Origin: CAZGCA01 sp964524145
GTDB taxonomy: Bacteria; Hydrogenedentota; CAZGCA01
Length of the DNA stretch: 18,345 nucleotides
Assembly: GCA_964524145.1 (NCBI GenBank)
Contig: CAZGCA010000105.1
Location: 1 to 18,345, forward strand
Direction of reading: 5' to 3'
Position numbers and translations under genes: made by a program. The notes under the pieces were generated by a model. It saw only the letters and a list, made by a program, of their open reading frames with translations. It ran no database searches and had not been told where the DNA came from. Shown here one piece after another: positions 6,957-14,048 of this stretch (position 1 is the stretch's first letter; each line of letters begins with the position of its first letter).

Positions 6957-7316
6957 TCAGCTATCCAGGTCCACGTCCTCGTCGGGCGGCTCGTCGAACT
7001 CGTCGAAGAACTCCTCCGCGCTCTCTATCGGTTCGCCGTAGTACTGGGCGTCCTCGAGCAGCCGCATCGCGTCCCGGGCATTGTCGGGCCGAACCAGAAC
7101 GCGGACCTCGCCAAGCCCGTCTATCGAGAATGGGTACACCGAATGGGGGATATCCGAACTCAGAAGGCAGTTGATGCCGTTGCTTTCGAGGAACCCGCGC
7201 AAGATCTCCGCCTCGACGTCGCCCTGCACGGACCACACCTCGACAAGATCACCTACATCGAGCGGTTTCGGCTCTTCGTTTTTCCGCTCGTTCTTTTCGA
7301 ACTCGTCCGTGTACAC
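6957..7316 (-). CDS. DUF2007 family protein (putative signal-transducing protein)
   Basis: The 119-residue protein contains a DUF2007-type core at about residues 20-95. The block VEVWSVQGDVEAEILRGFL, then SNGINCLLSS, a YPF, and GLGEVRVLVRPDNARDAMRLLED fits the family pattern of GD-x-x-EAE followed by GI and a VRVLV strand. The N-terminus is charged, and the C-terminus is very acidic (about 25 residues rich in D and E). No signal peptide or membrane segment is seen, so it is probably cytoplasmic. Family function is unknown; a GlnB-like ferredoxin fold and a binding role have been proposed. The GTG at 7314-7316 is the first possible start after an upstream in-frame stop, with only a weak ribosome site. 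It lies between pilT and the prepilin gene. Confidence 0.75.
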   Translation of the reverse strand: MYTDEFEKNERKNEEPKPLDVGDLVEVWSVQGDVEAEILRGFLESNGINCLLSSDIPHSVYPFSIDGLGEVRVLVRPDNARDAMRLLEDAQYYGEPIESAEEFFDEFDEPPDEDVDLDS

Positions 7317-7373
7317 GATTTCGCTCGTGTGTCAATGACCCGAACAGTTGATGGAAGTCGCGACCCCCACCGA

Positions 7374-8477
7374 TCAGCCGTGCCGTTTGAGAATACCGCC
7401 TCTGCTCTGGCTCAGGTAGATGCCCTGCAGGTTCATCTGGAGCTCGTCCGGGTTGTCCGAGTTGAGCAACGCGACTTCTTCTGTCACCAGGTCCGCTTTG
7501 ACAAGACCCGCAAGGGACATGTTGAAGGTTTGCATGCCGTCCTCGCGACCGGCCACAATCGCGTTCGGTATGAGTTTGACGTTGTTCTCTTTGATAAGCG
7601 CTGTTATGGCCGGTGAGACGCGCATCACCTCGATAGCAGGCACCCTGCCCTTCTCGTCTTTTTTCGGCAACAACCGCATCGCCACCGCCGCTTTCAACTG
7701 CAGCGAGAGCTGGCTCCGCACCTGGTCCTGCTGGTTCGACGGGAAGAGGTCGACTATCCTGTCGATCGTCAACATGGCGTTCGAGGTGTGCAGCGTGCTG
7801 AACACCAGGTGGCCGGTCTCGGAAGCGGATATCGCGGCCTGGAACGTGTCCGCATCACGCATCTCGCCGATGAGTATCACGTCGGGATCTTGGCGCATCG
7901 CAGCGCGCAACGCCGTGCTGAAGTCCTCGGTATCGATGACCACCTCACGCTGCGTCACAACGCTCTTCCTGTTGGTGTACAGAAACTCGATGGGATCTTC
8001 CAGGGTGATGATGTGAGAGTGCCGCGTCTCGTTGATGTAGTCTATGATACTCGCGAGCGTGGTCGACTTGCCGCTGCCGGTGGTCCCGGTGATAAGCACG
8101 AGACCGCGCTGCAGATCGGCTATGGTCTGTACCACGGGCGGCAGGTGCAGGTCCTGGAAAGAGAGTATCTTGCCGCTGACGTGCCGGAACACGTAGCCCA
8201 CCGACCCGCGCTGCGTCAGAACATTCGTTCTGAACCTGCCCAACCCCGGGATGGAAACCGCGAGATCGTAATCGCGGCGTTCCAGAAACGCGGCTTTCTG
8301 GCGCGGGTTGAGCACCTCGTCGAGCAGGGCCTCTGTCTCATGGGGGTCGAGCGGCGTCTCGCCGACAAACTGCATCTTCCCGTCCACGCGGAACGCGGGA
8401 GGACTCCCGGCGGCGAGATGTATGTCTGACGCTTTTCTTGAAACAGCATCTTCGAGAATCTTTCTAAGTTCAACCAT
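7374..8477 (-). CDS. pilT: Type IV pilus retraction ATPase PilT
   Basis: PilT is the hexameric cytoplasmic ATPase that depolymerises type IV pili. The 367-residue protein has the N-terminal PAS-like domain with ASDIHLAAGSPP at 16-27. Walker A GTTGSGKST is at 131-139, the Asp box TLEDPIE at 158-164, Walker B ILIGEMRD with catalytic E205, and the His box HLVFSTLHTSNA at 223-234. A C-terminal SPAITALIKE corresponds to the PilT AIRNLIRE motif, which favours PilT over PilB. Length is normal. The ATG at 8475-8477 has GGGGAG 8 bases upstream. It is the first gene of a three-gene minus-strand group; no pilB, pilC, pilM-Q or pilD gene is in the window. Confidence 0.95.
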   Translation of the reverse strand: MVELRKILEDAVSRKASDIHLAAGSPPAFRVDGKMQFVGETPLDPHETEALLDEVLNPRQKAAFLERRDYDLAVSIPGLGRFRTNVLTQRGSVGYVFRHVSGKILSFQDLHLPPVVQTIADLQRGLVLITGTTGSGKSTTLASIIDYINETRHSHIITLEDPIEFLYTNRKSVVTQREVVIDTEDFSTALRAAMRQDPDVILIGEMRDADTFQAAISASETGHLVFSTLHTSNAMLTIDRIVDLFPSNQQDQVRSQLSLQLKAAVAMRLLPKKDEKGRVPAIEVMRVSPAITALIKENNVKLIPNAIVAGREDGMQTFNMSLAGLVKADLVTEEVALLNSDNPDELQMNLQGIYLSQSRGGILKRHG

Positions 8478-8536
8478 TGACCTGTCTCCCCACTGGGATC
8501 AAGCACCACACCATCCTGTCAAATGTCTCTGGATGA

Positions 8537-8566
8537 ATCATAGCAGGGTCTTGCATCTCAATGCAA
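8537..8566 (-). promoter_or_regulatory. Candidate promoter of pilT group
   Basis: On the minus strand, TTGCAT (8561-8566) is followed after 18 bases by TATGAT (8537-8542), about 60 bases before the pilT ATG. The -35 also forms one arm of a short inverted repeat (TTGCAT/ATGCAA, 8551-8566). Confidence 0.4.
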
Positions 8567-8594
8567 CAGGAACTTCTCTTGTCTGTTTCAGGCC

Positions 8595-8623
8595 TTGACA
8601 AGCGCTCTGTGCGTAGGTATGAT
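8595..8623 (+). promoter_or_regulatory. Strong sigma-70-type promoter of the first lipoprotein pair
   Basis: TTGACA (8595-8600) matches the -35 consensus exactly and is followed after 17 bases by TATGAT (8618-8623, five of six). Transcription would start near 8630. This leaves a leader of about 67 bases to the ATG at 8697, or about 139 bases to the preferred ATG at 8769. It lies back to back with the pilT promoter in a 291-base divergent gap. Confidence 0.65.
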
Positions 8624-8768
8624 AGAATGGAAGGTTGGGCGCCCACGCGCTTCCAATCTGAAGGGGCGTTTCGGCTGTTGAATCGGAGGAACCGCGATGC
8701 GCGTCGCAGTTCCGAGAATCGTCTCGGGCGGATGTAGGGGTAGTGGCTCGAGAAGCGGGAGGACTATC

Positions 8769-9431
8769 ATGAAACAGACTCGTACCCAACGACTTAACGG
8801 CAATGCTCGACCTCTGTTTGTTTTCAGCGTTGCACTATTGCTGGTTCCGGTGCTTGGTGGATGTGTCGGGTGGCGATCCCACATCGATCCGAACGCGTTG
8901 CGATACGACGACCTCATTGACCAAGGCGAATCGCAGCCGGTACTGAAAGCGATTGTGACGGTGGACGCGACTCACGAAGCGGTAGATACGACGGTCCAGC
9001 AAGAGAGGACAGAAGACCACCAAGAGGCCGCTCTGAAAGTCTTCCGGGAAAGTGGATTGTTCGCAGAAGTGAATGCTGTTCTTCCAGAGCCAGACATAGA
9101 CATATCCTGTACGGTAAGGGAAGTTGAAAACTTTAGCCAGGTTATGGCGTTTCTCTGCGGCTTTACCCTGTTGCTCGTCCCTGCCAAGGATCGGGTGGAA
9201 GCCACTTGCACGGCGCGAGTGGTCGCCGCGAACGGCGAGGAACTGGCCACCCTCGAATCGGAGGGAGAACTGTCGGTCGTTATTCAGATCCTGCTGTTTC
9301 CCCTAATCCCCACCGCCAATGTAGCGGCCTCACGGCTCGAATATGATCTGTACCGCAGCATAGCCGTGCAACTCAAGGAGAAAGGTATCCTGGATAGGGC
9401 CGTCGAAATCAAGGCCGAGATGTCCAAGTAG
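8769..9431 (+). CDS. Putative outer-membrane lipoprotein A (unrecognised family)
   Basis: A 220-residue protein whose N-terminus is a lipoprotein signal: basic start, hydrophobic stretch, then lipobox LGGC with C32. There is no aspartate at +2, so outer-membrane sorting is likely if the Lol rule applies. I do not recognise the family. Visible blocks are an amphipathic helix ending in RESGLFAEV (about 93-101), a beta strand DIDISCTVREVE, a hydrophobic stretch MAFLCGFTLLLVP (127-138), a strand RVEATCTARVVAANGEELA, and a second hydrophobic stretch (169-182). The ATG at 8769 has GGGAGGA 5-6 bases upstream and puts the lipobox at a normal distance. An in-frame ATG at 8697, also with its own GGAGGA, would add 24 unlikely residues. 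The next lipoprotein follows after 33 bases, so the two are probably one operon. Confidence 0.8.
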   Translation: MKQTRTQRLNGNARPLFVFSVALLLVPVLGGCVGWRSHIDPNALRYDDLIDQGESQPVLKAIVTVDATHEAVDTTVQQERTEDHQEAALKVFRESGLFAEVNAVLPEPDIDISCTVREVENFSQVMAFLCGFTLLLVPAKDRVEATCTARVVAANGEELATLESEGELSVVIQILLFPLIPTANVAASRLEYDLYRSIAVQLKEKGILDRAVEIKAEMSK

Positions 9432-9464
9432 GGTACACCAAACCGTTGCAGAGGAGAGTATGAC

Positions 9465-10070
9465 GTGGTCAGGGCAAAGAGCTTCAACTGGGTGGTGCTT
9501 CTTGCTGCGGTCTTTGCGTGTTGCTCATGCGTCACTACGGTCAGACCATCTTCGTCACTCCCGCTGAGGAGGTATTCTCGGTTTGAACGTATGAAAAAGC
9601 TTTGTTACGTTAGCGTCCACACTGGTGAGACAAGGACAGTGCCGTACACGCTGGAAAGTTACAGGATCGAATACGGTGATCCGCTTAGGAAAGCCATTCT
9701 GACGGGACTCGGGCAGGTTTTTCAGGAGGTATATCCCCGTGACCCCAATCTCTCAAGGAGAGCGCCGGCCCCAGACTCCGTATTGGTTGTAGTCGATGTC
9801 CCTAGCTTTCGCGTGGACCTTGGGGTAACGATCTTTGACAATGATCGTGCAAGCCTCGTACTGCACGTCGAAGTCCTTTCGCCTGAGGGAAGAACCCTTT
9901 TGAATACGAGCGTAATAGGCCTGAGCGAACAGATGTTGCCAGGTGGCGCTACGAGAAGAAGAGGAGTGACCTCCCTTTGCGAGAAGGTAATGAAGGATGC
10001 CATTGACAAGCTGAACGAATACTTTATTATAAACCGCAACGTTATTGAACCTGATAAGGAAGCAGGCTGA
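9465..10070 (+). CDS. Putative lipoprotein B (unrecognised family)
   Basis: A 201-residue protein starting at GTG 9465-9467, with GAGGAG 8 bases upstream. The N-terminus VRAKSFNWVVLLAAVFACCSC is a short signal peptide ending in a cysteine cluster. C19 (after VFA) or C22 (after CCS) could be the lipidated residue, so the lipobox is not textbook. The rest is a soluble alpha/beta domain: YRIEYGDPLRKAIL and LGQVFQEVYPRD suggest a helix, then strands SVLVVVDVPSFRVDLGVTIF and ASLVLHVEVLSPEGRTLLN, and a C-terminal helix. Unlike lipoproteins A, C and D it lacks a central hydrophobic hairpin. It lies 33 bases downstream of lipoprotein A and is presumably co-transcribed. The family is not recognised; an ABC-transport auxiliary-like fold is only a guess. 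Confidence 0.72.
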   Translation: MVRAKSFNWVVLLAAVFACCSCVTTVRPSSSLPLRRYSRFERMKKLCYVSVHTGETRTVPYTLESYRIEYGDPLRKAILTGLGQVFQEVYPRDPNLSRRAPAPDSVLVVVDVPSFRVDLGVTIFDNDRASLVLHVEVLSPEGRTLLNTSVIGLSEQMLPGGATRRRGVTSLCEKVMKDAIDKLNEYFIINRNVIEPDKEAG

Positions 10071-10183
10071 ACTGGGTTGGTTCTCCTTTCTCCTGGACGC
10101 GACCGTTTCGGCACCTTCCAGCCGCTCGAGTTTGCTTCCATACATGCCGCTTGGAAACGCCGGGACGCGCATAACCCCGGTTG

Positions 10184-10209
10184 CACGGAGTGTGCTGTTC
10201 TGCTCCGTG
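10184..10209. terminator. Hairpin between convergent lipoprotein genes
   Basis: CACGGAG (10184-10190) pairs with CTCCGTG (10203-10209) around a 12-base loop in the 195-base gap between two converging genes. There is no T-run, so a terminator role is only suggested by position. Confidence 0.25.
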
Positions 10210-10265
10210 GAATCGGCAAGAGACTGTGGCTTGGGACGCGGTTGCTGGCGGTTTTGATGGTTGTG

Positions 10266-11063
10266 TCACAGGCCTGAAGAATCCGGGTGGAGAGAATGTG
10301 TTCGTTGCTGGCGACTATGCTTGATAACAGCTTGGCGAAAAGATGGGTATGACTCTGCCCACGGAATACCGACGGCCATACCAAACAACAAATCGAGCAT
10401 GTTTGTGTCGCTACGAAGCGCTATGAGATAGTACAGGTTCATTTTAGGGCTCGCGTGGACATAGGTGAGCCGGTCTTGCCATATAGGGTTGCTGCTGCGG
10501 GCATCCACGAGCTTTAGGGTGATATCGATACCGACGCGATACCAGGCGACCGGCAATCCGAGAAATCCCAACCACACTCCCACAGTAGTTCCAAGGCCGT
10601 AAGTGTATAGCGTGCCTTCCAGCCGCGCCTCATGAATCTCCCCTTCAAGGTAATAGTCGCCTTCGTAATACTCACCTCCAGGGCCGATCGTCGATCGCTG
10701 GAAAGAGACCGTCTTGAACAACCCAGACTCTTTGATGGACTCGGACATTGCCCGCGCTATCGAGAGGCCCATCTCCTCGGTCTTCCATCTGGTTAGCGAC
10801 TCCTGGTCCGGTCGGTCGTATAGCATGGTCCACGGCACGATCGAGATTACAGGTAGCACCGTACAGAGCGCCGGACCAACTACGTTCGTGCGGTGACCCC
10901 TCAAATCGCGGAAAGGTCTCACAACCAAGGAACACGAGAGACCGTCATCAGTTGGAAGCGGCGGAGACAAATTGAGTGCGCTCCGAGGAGTGGCACACCC
11001 CACAGCCCCGACTGCAATACTTAGTGCCAACAGCAGAGAAAACGAAAAACTCGAATGCATCAT
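10266..11063 (-). CDS. Putative lipoprotein C (unrecognised family, SGLF-hairpin layout)
   Basis: A 265-residue protein from the ATG at 11061-11063 (the adjacent ATG at 11058-11060 is equally possible). The signal ends in lipobox AVGC with C23. The body has VVRPFRDLRG (43-56), a hydrophobic stretch at about 63-82 (VGPALCTVLPVISIVPW), a helix with SIKESGLFKTVS (109-120), a strand DYYLEGEIHEARLEG (136-150), a hydrophobic hairpin TVGVWLGFLGLPVAWYRVG (160-178), and strands ITLKLVDARSSNPIWQDRLTYV. The order helix-SGLF, strand, hydrophobic hairpin, strand resembles lipoprotein A. I do not recognise the family. The frame is open to an ATG at 11121-11123, but neither start has a good ribosome site. 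The gene faces lipoprotein B tail to tail. Confidence 0.75.
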   Translation of the reverse strand: MMHSSFSFSLLLALSIAVGAVGCATPRSALNLSPPLPTDDGLSCSLVVRPFRDLRGHRTNVVGPALCTVLPVISIVPWTMLYDRPDQESLTRWKTEEMGLSIARAMSESIKESGLFKTVSFQRSTIGPGGEYYEGDYYLEGEIHEARLEGTLYTYGLGTTVGVWLGFLGLPVAWYRVGIDITLKLVDARSSNPIWQDRLTYVHASPKMNLYYLIALRSDTNMLDLLFGMAVGIPWAESYPSFRQAVIKHSRQQRTHSLHPDSSGL

Positions 11064-11500
11064 GAACCGTGGTCGACTCGCAGATATCACCACCTTGCCA
11101 TTCCTCACCCCATTACTAATCATCCAACAGTGTCTTGGTTCAGCGTGAATTGGACAACGGCCTCACTTGCTGAGTTCGCAACGACGCCGGCTCCAAGTGT
11201 GTCCGTATCCTCCACATGAGTCAAGCTTGAGCATAGCACAAGAGGGCAGGCCTAGGCAATGGGAGAACTGGGTTTCCGGGACTCCTCTGGAAATCTGCTA
11301 TCTTGTTTCGCAATCCTATCGCCGGTTCAAAAGGGGCTCCCTTGTAATGCTATCGTGATCGTGACCTATGCTCTGATGTTGTGTCAGAAAGGAGCTTGGG
11401 CGCCGATCCGGCGATCATGCGGAAGACCCACGCATGAACTGGCCTTCCCACTTCTACTTCTAAAAGCTGTTTGCGATAGGTTGTAAATCCCACTCCCACC

Positions 11501-11521
11501 CTTTTTCCTTTTCGGAAAAAG
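11501..11521. repeat. Perfect stem-loop in the gene-free region
   Basis: CTTTTTCC (11501-11508) and GGAAAAAG (11514-11521) form an 8-base-pair stem around the loop TTTTC. It could be a terminator for an unseen upstream transcript, but no clean T-run follows on either strand. Confidence 0.4.
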
Positions 11522-11647
11522 TCGGGTTCTTTTCAGGAGTTCCCCAAGAAGGCAAGGCGTGGATCCTGTAATCTGCTGCTCCCATTAATGTTACGGCGTT
11601 CAGCAAGTTGTAAGGGTGATTCTTGGGGGATTTTCACGTTTTTTTAC

Positions 11648-11676
11648 TTGACATTGCTGCGCTTCCATGTTAAGAT
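11648..11676 (+). promoter_or_regulatory. Strong candidate promoter far upstream of lipoprotein D
   Basis: TTGACA (11648-11653), a 17-base spacer ending in TGT, and TAAGAT (11671-11676) give a perfect -35 and an extended -10. Transcription would start near 11683. The first convincing start codon is at 11970, so the leader would be about 287 bases long unless a second promoter exists. Confidence 0.6.
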
Positions 11677-11969
11677 GTTTTCTGACTAAGCATTTTGAAC
11701 CTTGGGAGTGTCCTAAGGGGAAGCGGAGGAGAGACGTACGAGGTGTCTTGGGGAGGATCAAGTCAGGTTCCCGGATTCTGTTAGCTCCGAATTGCGCCAC
11801 GACGAAGCCGCGGTTCGCTTCGGCACCTTTGGGCGGAAGTTCTCGTTGTGGGTGCTGGCAAAACAACGGGCTCGCCGATTTTCTTGGTCACCCCAAGTAT
11901 GCTTGAAACGCCTTGTGGAGGCGGTGAAAAGGCAGGTGTTGTGTAGTGGTTGGAAGGAGGAGAGTAGCG

Positions 11970-12719
11970 ATGCGATTGGCTACAAAGTACCATCTGATTT
12001 TCCTGCTCACAGTGCTGTGTGTGGGGTGCACACACGCCATGAATGTGAGGAACCTACAAGACTATGTGGTGATCGAGTCCACGGGGCCGCGCTTTGATGT
12101 TGCTCTTGCGCCGTTCGCGGGTGCGCAAGACGAAACCACCTACTTCAGTTTCGTTGTAGAAGCACTCCGCGCGCACCCTCACGTAAACCGGATCAATACG
12201 CATTGGACGCCGGACCGGTCTGAAGAAGGTTTCGATCCGAGCCACATCGTTCGGGTCTCAATACAACCTACATACGGCGGATCGGGCTGGAACTTTCCCA
12301 TTACGTTCCCGGGGTTCCTTGTGTTTACTTGCGCATGGCTTGGCTACTACTACACGGTCGATCTCGATACAACGATCTTTGCAGACCCGCTGCCGTCAAG
12401 CAAGTCGCAGATGTCTGCGGCTGGAATGGATGCGGAGGTCCTGACATCCGGTTCGAAGGAGTTCGAGAGTCCTTTTTACTTGAAACACTGTTCGTACACG
12501 CGCGGCTTTTGGTCGGGCTCGGGTTGGTGGTTCCCTGGCTACGGGGCTACTGCGCTAGTCTTTGCCTTCGTTCACACGGGGTACGATCGGCAAGCAACAC
12601 AGCCGTTTCAAGATGCGATCAGAGCCCAGTATGGGAGATATGTTGCAGAGAACATCATCCAGGTTTTGCGCGATGGTGGAGCCGTAGAATATCAGCAATT
12701 CCGCAAGAGTGGTACTTGA
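11970..12719 (+). CDS. Putative lipoprotein D (unrecognised family)
   Basis: A 249-residue protein from the ATG at 11970, preceded by AAGGAGG. A GTG 24 bases upstream in frame would place the ribosome site inside the gene and is rejected. The signal MRLATKYHLIFLLTVLCVGC gives a probable lipid cysteine at C20 (lipobox CVGC, unusual at -3). The body has VALAPFAGAQDETTYFSFVVEAL then AHPHVNRI, a strand HIVRVSIQPTYGG, a hydrophobic aromatic hairpin FPGFLVFTCAWLGYYYTV (113-130), a strand DLDTTIFAD, and a glycine/tryptophan-rich turn near 180-192. The C-terminal helix has QPFQDAIRAQYGRYVAENIIQVL. The plan (short helix, strand, hydrophobic hairpin, strand) recalls lipoproteins A and C, but identity looks low. 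Function unknown. Confidence 0.78.
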   Translation: MRLATKYHLIFLLTVLCVGCTHAMNVRNLQDYVVIESTGPRFDVALAPFAGAQDETTYFSFVVEALRAHPHVNRINTHWTPDRSEEGFDPSHIVRVSIQPTYGGSGWNFPITFPGFLVFTCAWLGYYYTVDLDTTIFADPLPSSKSQMSAAGMDAEVLTSGSKEFESPFYLKHCSYTRGFWSGSGWWFPGYGATALVFAFVHTGYDRQATQPFQDAIRAQYGRYVAENIIQVLRDGGAVEYQQFRKSGT

Positions 12720-12817
12720 CGATGGCAAGTAGTCATAGGGCGGGCTGCATTCTCCTTTGAGCAAGGGCGGCTGACAGACAATAGTGTTTGCGGAATACTG
12801 ATTCGGCTGCATAGAAC

Positions 12818-12854
12818 GCGGGCGGGAACCTTGTGCAACCAGGTTCCCGCCCGC
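12818..12854. terminator. Strong GC-rich hairpin between convergent genes
   Basis: GCGGGCGGGAACCT (12818-12831) and its exact reverse complement (12841-12854) form a 14-base-pair stem with a 9-base loop, midway between two converging genes. No T-run follows on either side, so it may be a non-canonical or factor-assisted bidirectional terminator. Confidence 0.6.
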
Positions 12855-12865
12855 ACACTGCACCG

Positions 12866-13165
12866 TCAGCCTTTCGGCGTGCTCCAGAAGCTCAACCGGA
12901 GCGCGTTCATTTCAGCGTTGCCCGCAGCGGCGTCCAGTACGGAGCTGAACATGATAAAGAAGCAGATGTAGCCGAGTATGCACTCGCCCCACGGGAAGTT
13001 GCCTTCCCAATCTGCGTTCAGCCATTCGCCGGTGCCCGGCATGATGATCGAGATCACCGCAGCGTTGCATTTGCCCTCTGCGGCGGATGCTTTCGGGCTG
13101 GAGAACGGAACGGCTCCCAGCATCAAGCACGCTATCAGCATCAGCACGACGGTTTTCTTAAACAA
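12866..13165 (-). CDS. Small secreted or membrane protein with PGTGEW motif (unknown function)
   Basis: A 99-residue protein with a clear Sec signal peptide (MFKKTVVLMLIACLMLGAVP, cleavage expected after ASAA near residue 29). The mature part is about 70 residues: C33, then SIIMPGTGEWLN (39-50), GNFPWGECILGYIC (C62, C68), and a hydrophobic stretch FFIMFSSVLDAAAG. The PGTGEWxN segment recalls the PGxGQxYN pattern of small DUF5683/TM2-like membrane proteins, which is only a resemblance. The start is TTG at 13163-13165, supported by an unusually complete ribosome site (GGAGGTGAT) 6 bases upstream. That site overlaps the stop codon of the LolA-like gene, so translation of the two is probably coupled. 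Confidence 0.75.
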   Translation of the reverse strand: MFKKTVVLMLIACLMLGAVPFSSPKASAAEGKCNAAVISIIMPGTGEWLNADWEGNFPWGECILGYICFFIMFSSVLDAAAGNAEMNALRLSFWSTPKG

Positions 13166-13171
13166 TTCGCC

Positions 13172-13180
13172 ATCACCTCC
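13172..13180 (-). promoter_or_regulatory. Near-complete Shine-Dalgarno site that decides a TTG start
   Basis: The minus strand reads GGAGGTGAT, which pairs over nine bases with the standard 16S rRNA 3' end. It lies 6 bases before the TTG of the 99-residue protein and contains the TGA stop of the LolA-like gene. An ATG inside it is out of frame. The strong pairing explains how a weak TTG start can be used. Confidence 0.7.
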
Positions 13181-14006
13181 CTTCCACGATTGTCAGTTCA
13201 GTGTTCTCGGGCAGCTCGACACTGAACACGGTGTCGGGCACAGGCATATTGACCTGGATGTTGCGCAGCCGACACGTCTCCGTTGTTGACGAACTGCCGT
13301 ACTTCCTCACCTCTATGAGTCCCGGGAACCAGACGTCTTCCTCGATCTCGCGGAAGCGTCCGGCCTCGGTTGAGAACAACATATTACCACGTTCGTCGCG
13401 CGCCTCGCTGCGCACCAGTACCTGCCGGAGCGGGTCTATCCATGCGGTAGCCTCGTTGCCGACAGCCTGTTTCGCCTCGGTACGCAACTCGATGCGGTAC
13501 GTTTTGGCCCCATCAATCGTTTCTTCGCCGACCAGCGTCGGAGAGAGTTCGGCTGGGTTCGAACCGCCGATAGTGTCGAGGCGCAACCCCATGAGTGCGA
13601 CCGGTGCCGTGCTCCGCGCGATAATCTTGCTCCGGTCGGATTCGGGAGTTTCGCGCAAATCCGTCTTCATCGCTTTCTTGAGTTGCGGTATGTACTCGAC
13701 GAGCTCGGTGGCGCTTGCCACGATGGTACGCTTGTGCGGCTCGAGATAGTCGATACGGAGCTTGTCGGGTTTCTTGTACGTGAACACCCACTTGTCGGCC
13801 TGCGACTGGTCGCTCTTGCGCGTTGTTCTCGAGACTTCAAACGATAGGCTGCTGAATGAGTCGAACCTTGCCTCGAGATCGGACACGATCTGTCTTGCGT
13901 CCGGCGTGGGGTCGGCGCAGACTGAGAACGAGACGGCGAGCGCGAAAGAGAGGGATGCCGCGGAACGAAGCAGTTGAGCAGACGGTTGGAGCGGGACCTC
14001 CCGCAT
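13173..14006 (-). CDS. LolA-like periplasmic protein (outer-membrane lipoprotein-sorting type)
   Basis: A 277-residue protein with a signal peptide (hydrophobic segment about residues 13-30, cleavage after VCA). A LolA/LolB-type beta domain follows: ARQIVSDLEARFDSFSSLSFEVSRTTR, then WVFTYKKPDKLRIDYLEP, TIVASATELVEYIPQLKKA, TYRIELRTEA, TAWIDPLRQVLVRSEARD and VWFPGLIEVRKY. This is the COG2834-like pattern of a long N-terminal helix followed by an open barrel that binds lipid chains. Such proteins carry lipoproteins or other lipids across the periplasm. It is longer than E. coli LolA (about 200 residues), so it is a relative, not clearly the main carrier. The ATG at 14004-14006 has AAGGAGG 12 bases upstream, slightly far. 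It has its own promoter at 14133-14162 and is followed after 7 bases by the PGTGEW protein. Confidence 0.75.
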   Translation of the reverse strand: MREVPLQPSAQLLRSAASLSFALAVSFSVCADPTPDARQIVSDLEARFDSFSSLSFEVSRTTRKSDQSQADKWVFTYKKPDKLRIDYLEPHKRTIVASATELVEYIPQLKKAMKTDLRETPESDRSKIIARSTAPVALMGLRLDTIGGSNPAELSPTLVGEETIDGAKTYRIELRTEAKQAVGNEATAWIDPLRQVLVRSEARDERGNMLFSTEAGRFREIEEDVWFPGLIEVRKYGSSSTTETCRLRNIQVNMPVPDTVFSVELPENTELTIVEGR

Positions 14007-14048
14007 CGGTTGGCTGAGCCTCCTTAAGGTTTACAACCTGTGCCGTTG

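Larger units (their letters stand above)
11064..11969. other. Long region without a supported gene (lipoprotein C to D)
   Basis: About 0.9 kb between two diverging lipoprotein genes with no gene I can support. Open frames here lack ribosome sites, known motifs or sensible composition. It holds a stem-loop (11501-11521), a strong + strand promoter (11648-11676) and then a leader of nearly 290 bases to lipoprotein D. The first 400 bases look like plain sequence with no repeats I could see. It may contain a small RNA, a decayed gene or an insertion scar; nothing in the sequence decides between these. Confidence 0.5.

Noticed and set aside
10071..10265. Short + strand frames after lipoprotein B
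   Set aside because: They overlap the end of lipoprotein B, have poor composition and lack start signals; the gap is better read as a convergent terminator region.
11259..11486. 75-codon open frame in the gene-free region
   Set aside because: No ribosome site, no recognised motif, and no promoter near it.
11667..11906. 79-codon open frame in the gene-free region
   Set aside because: Its ATG lies within the -10 region of the strong promoter, so that transcript could not include it; no ribosome site and no known motif.
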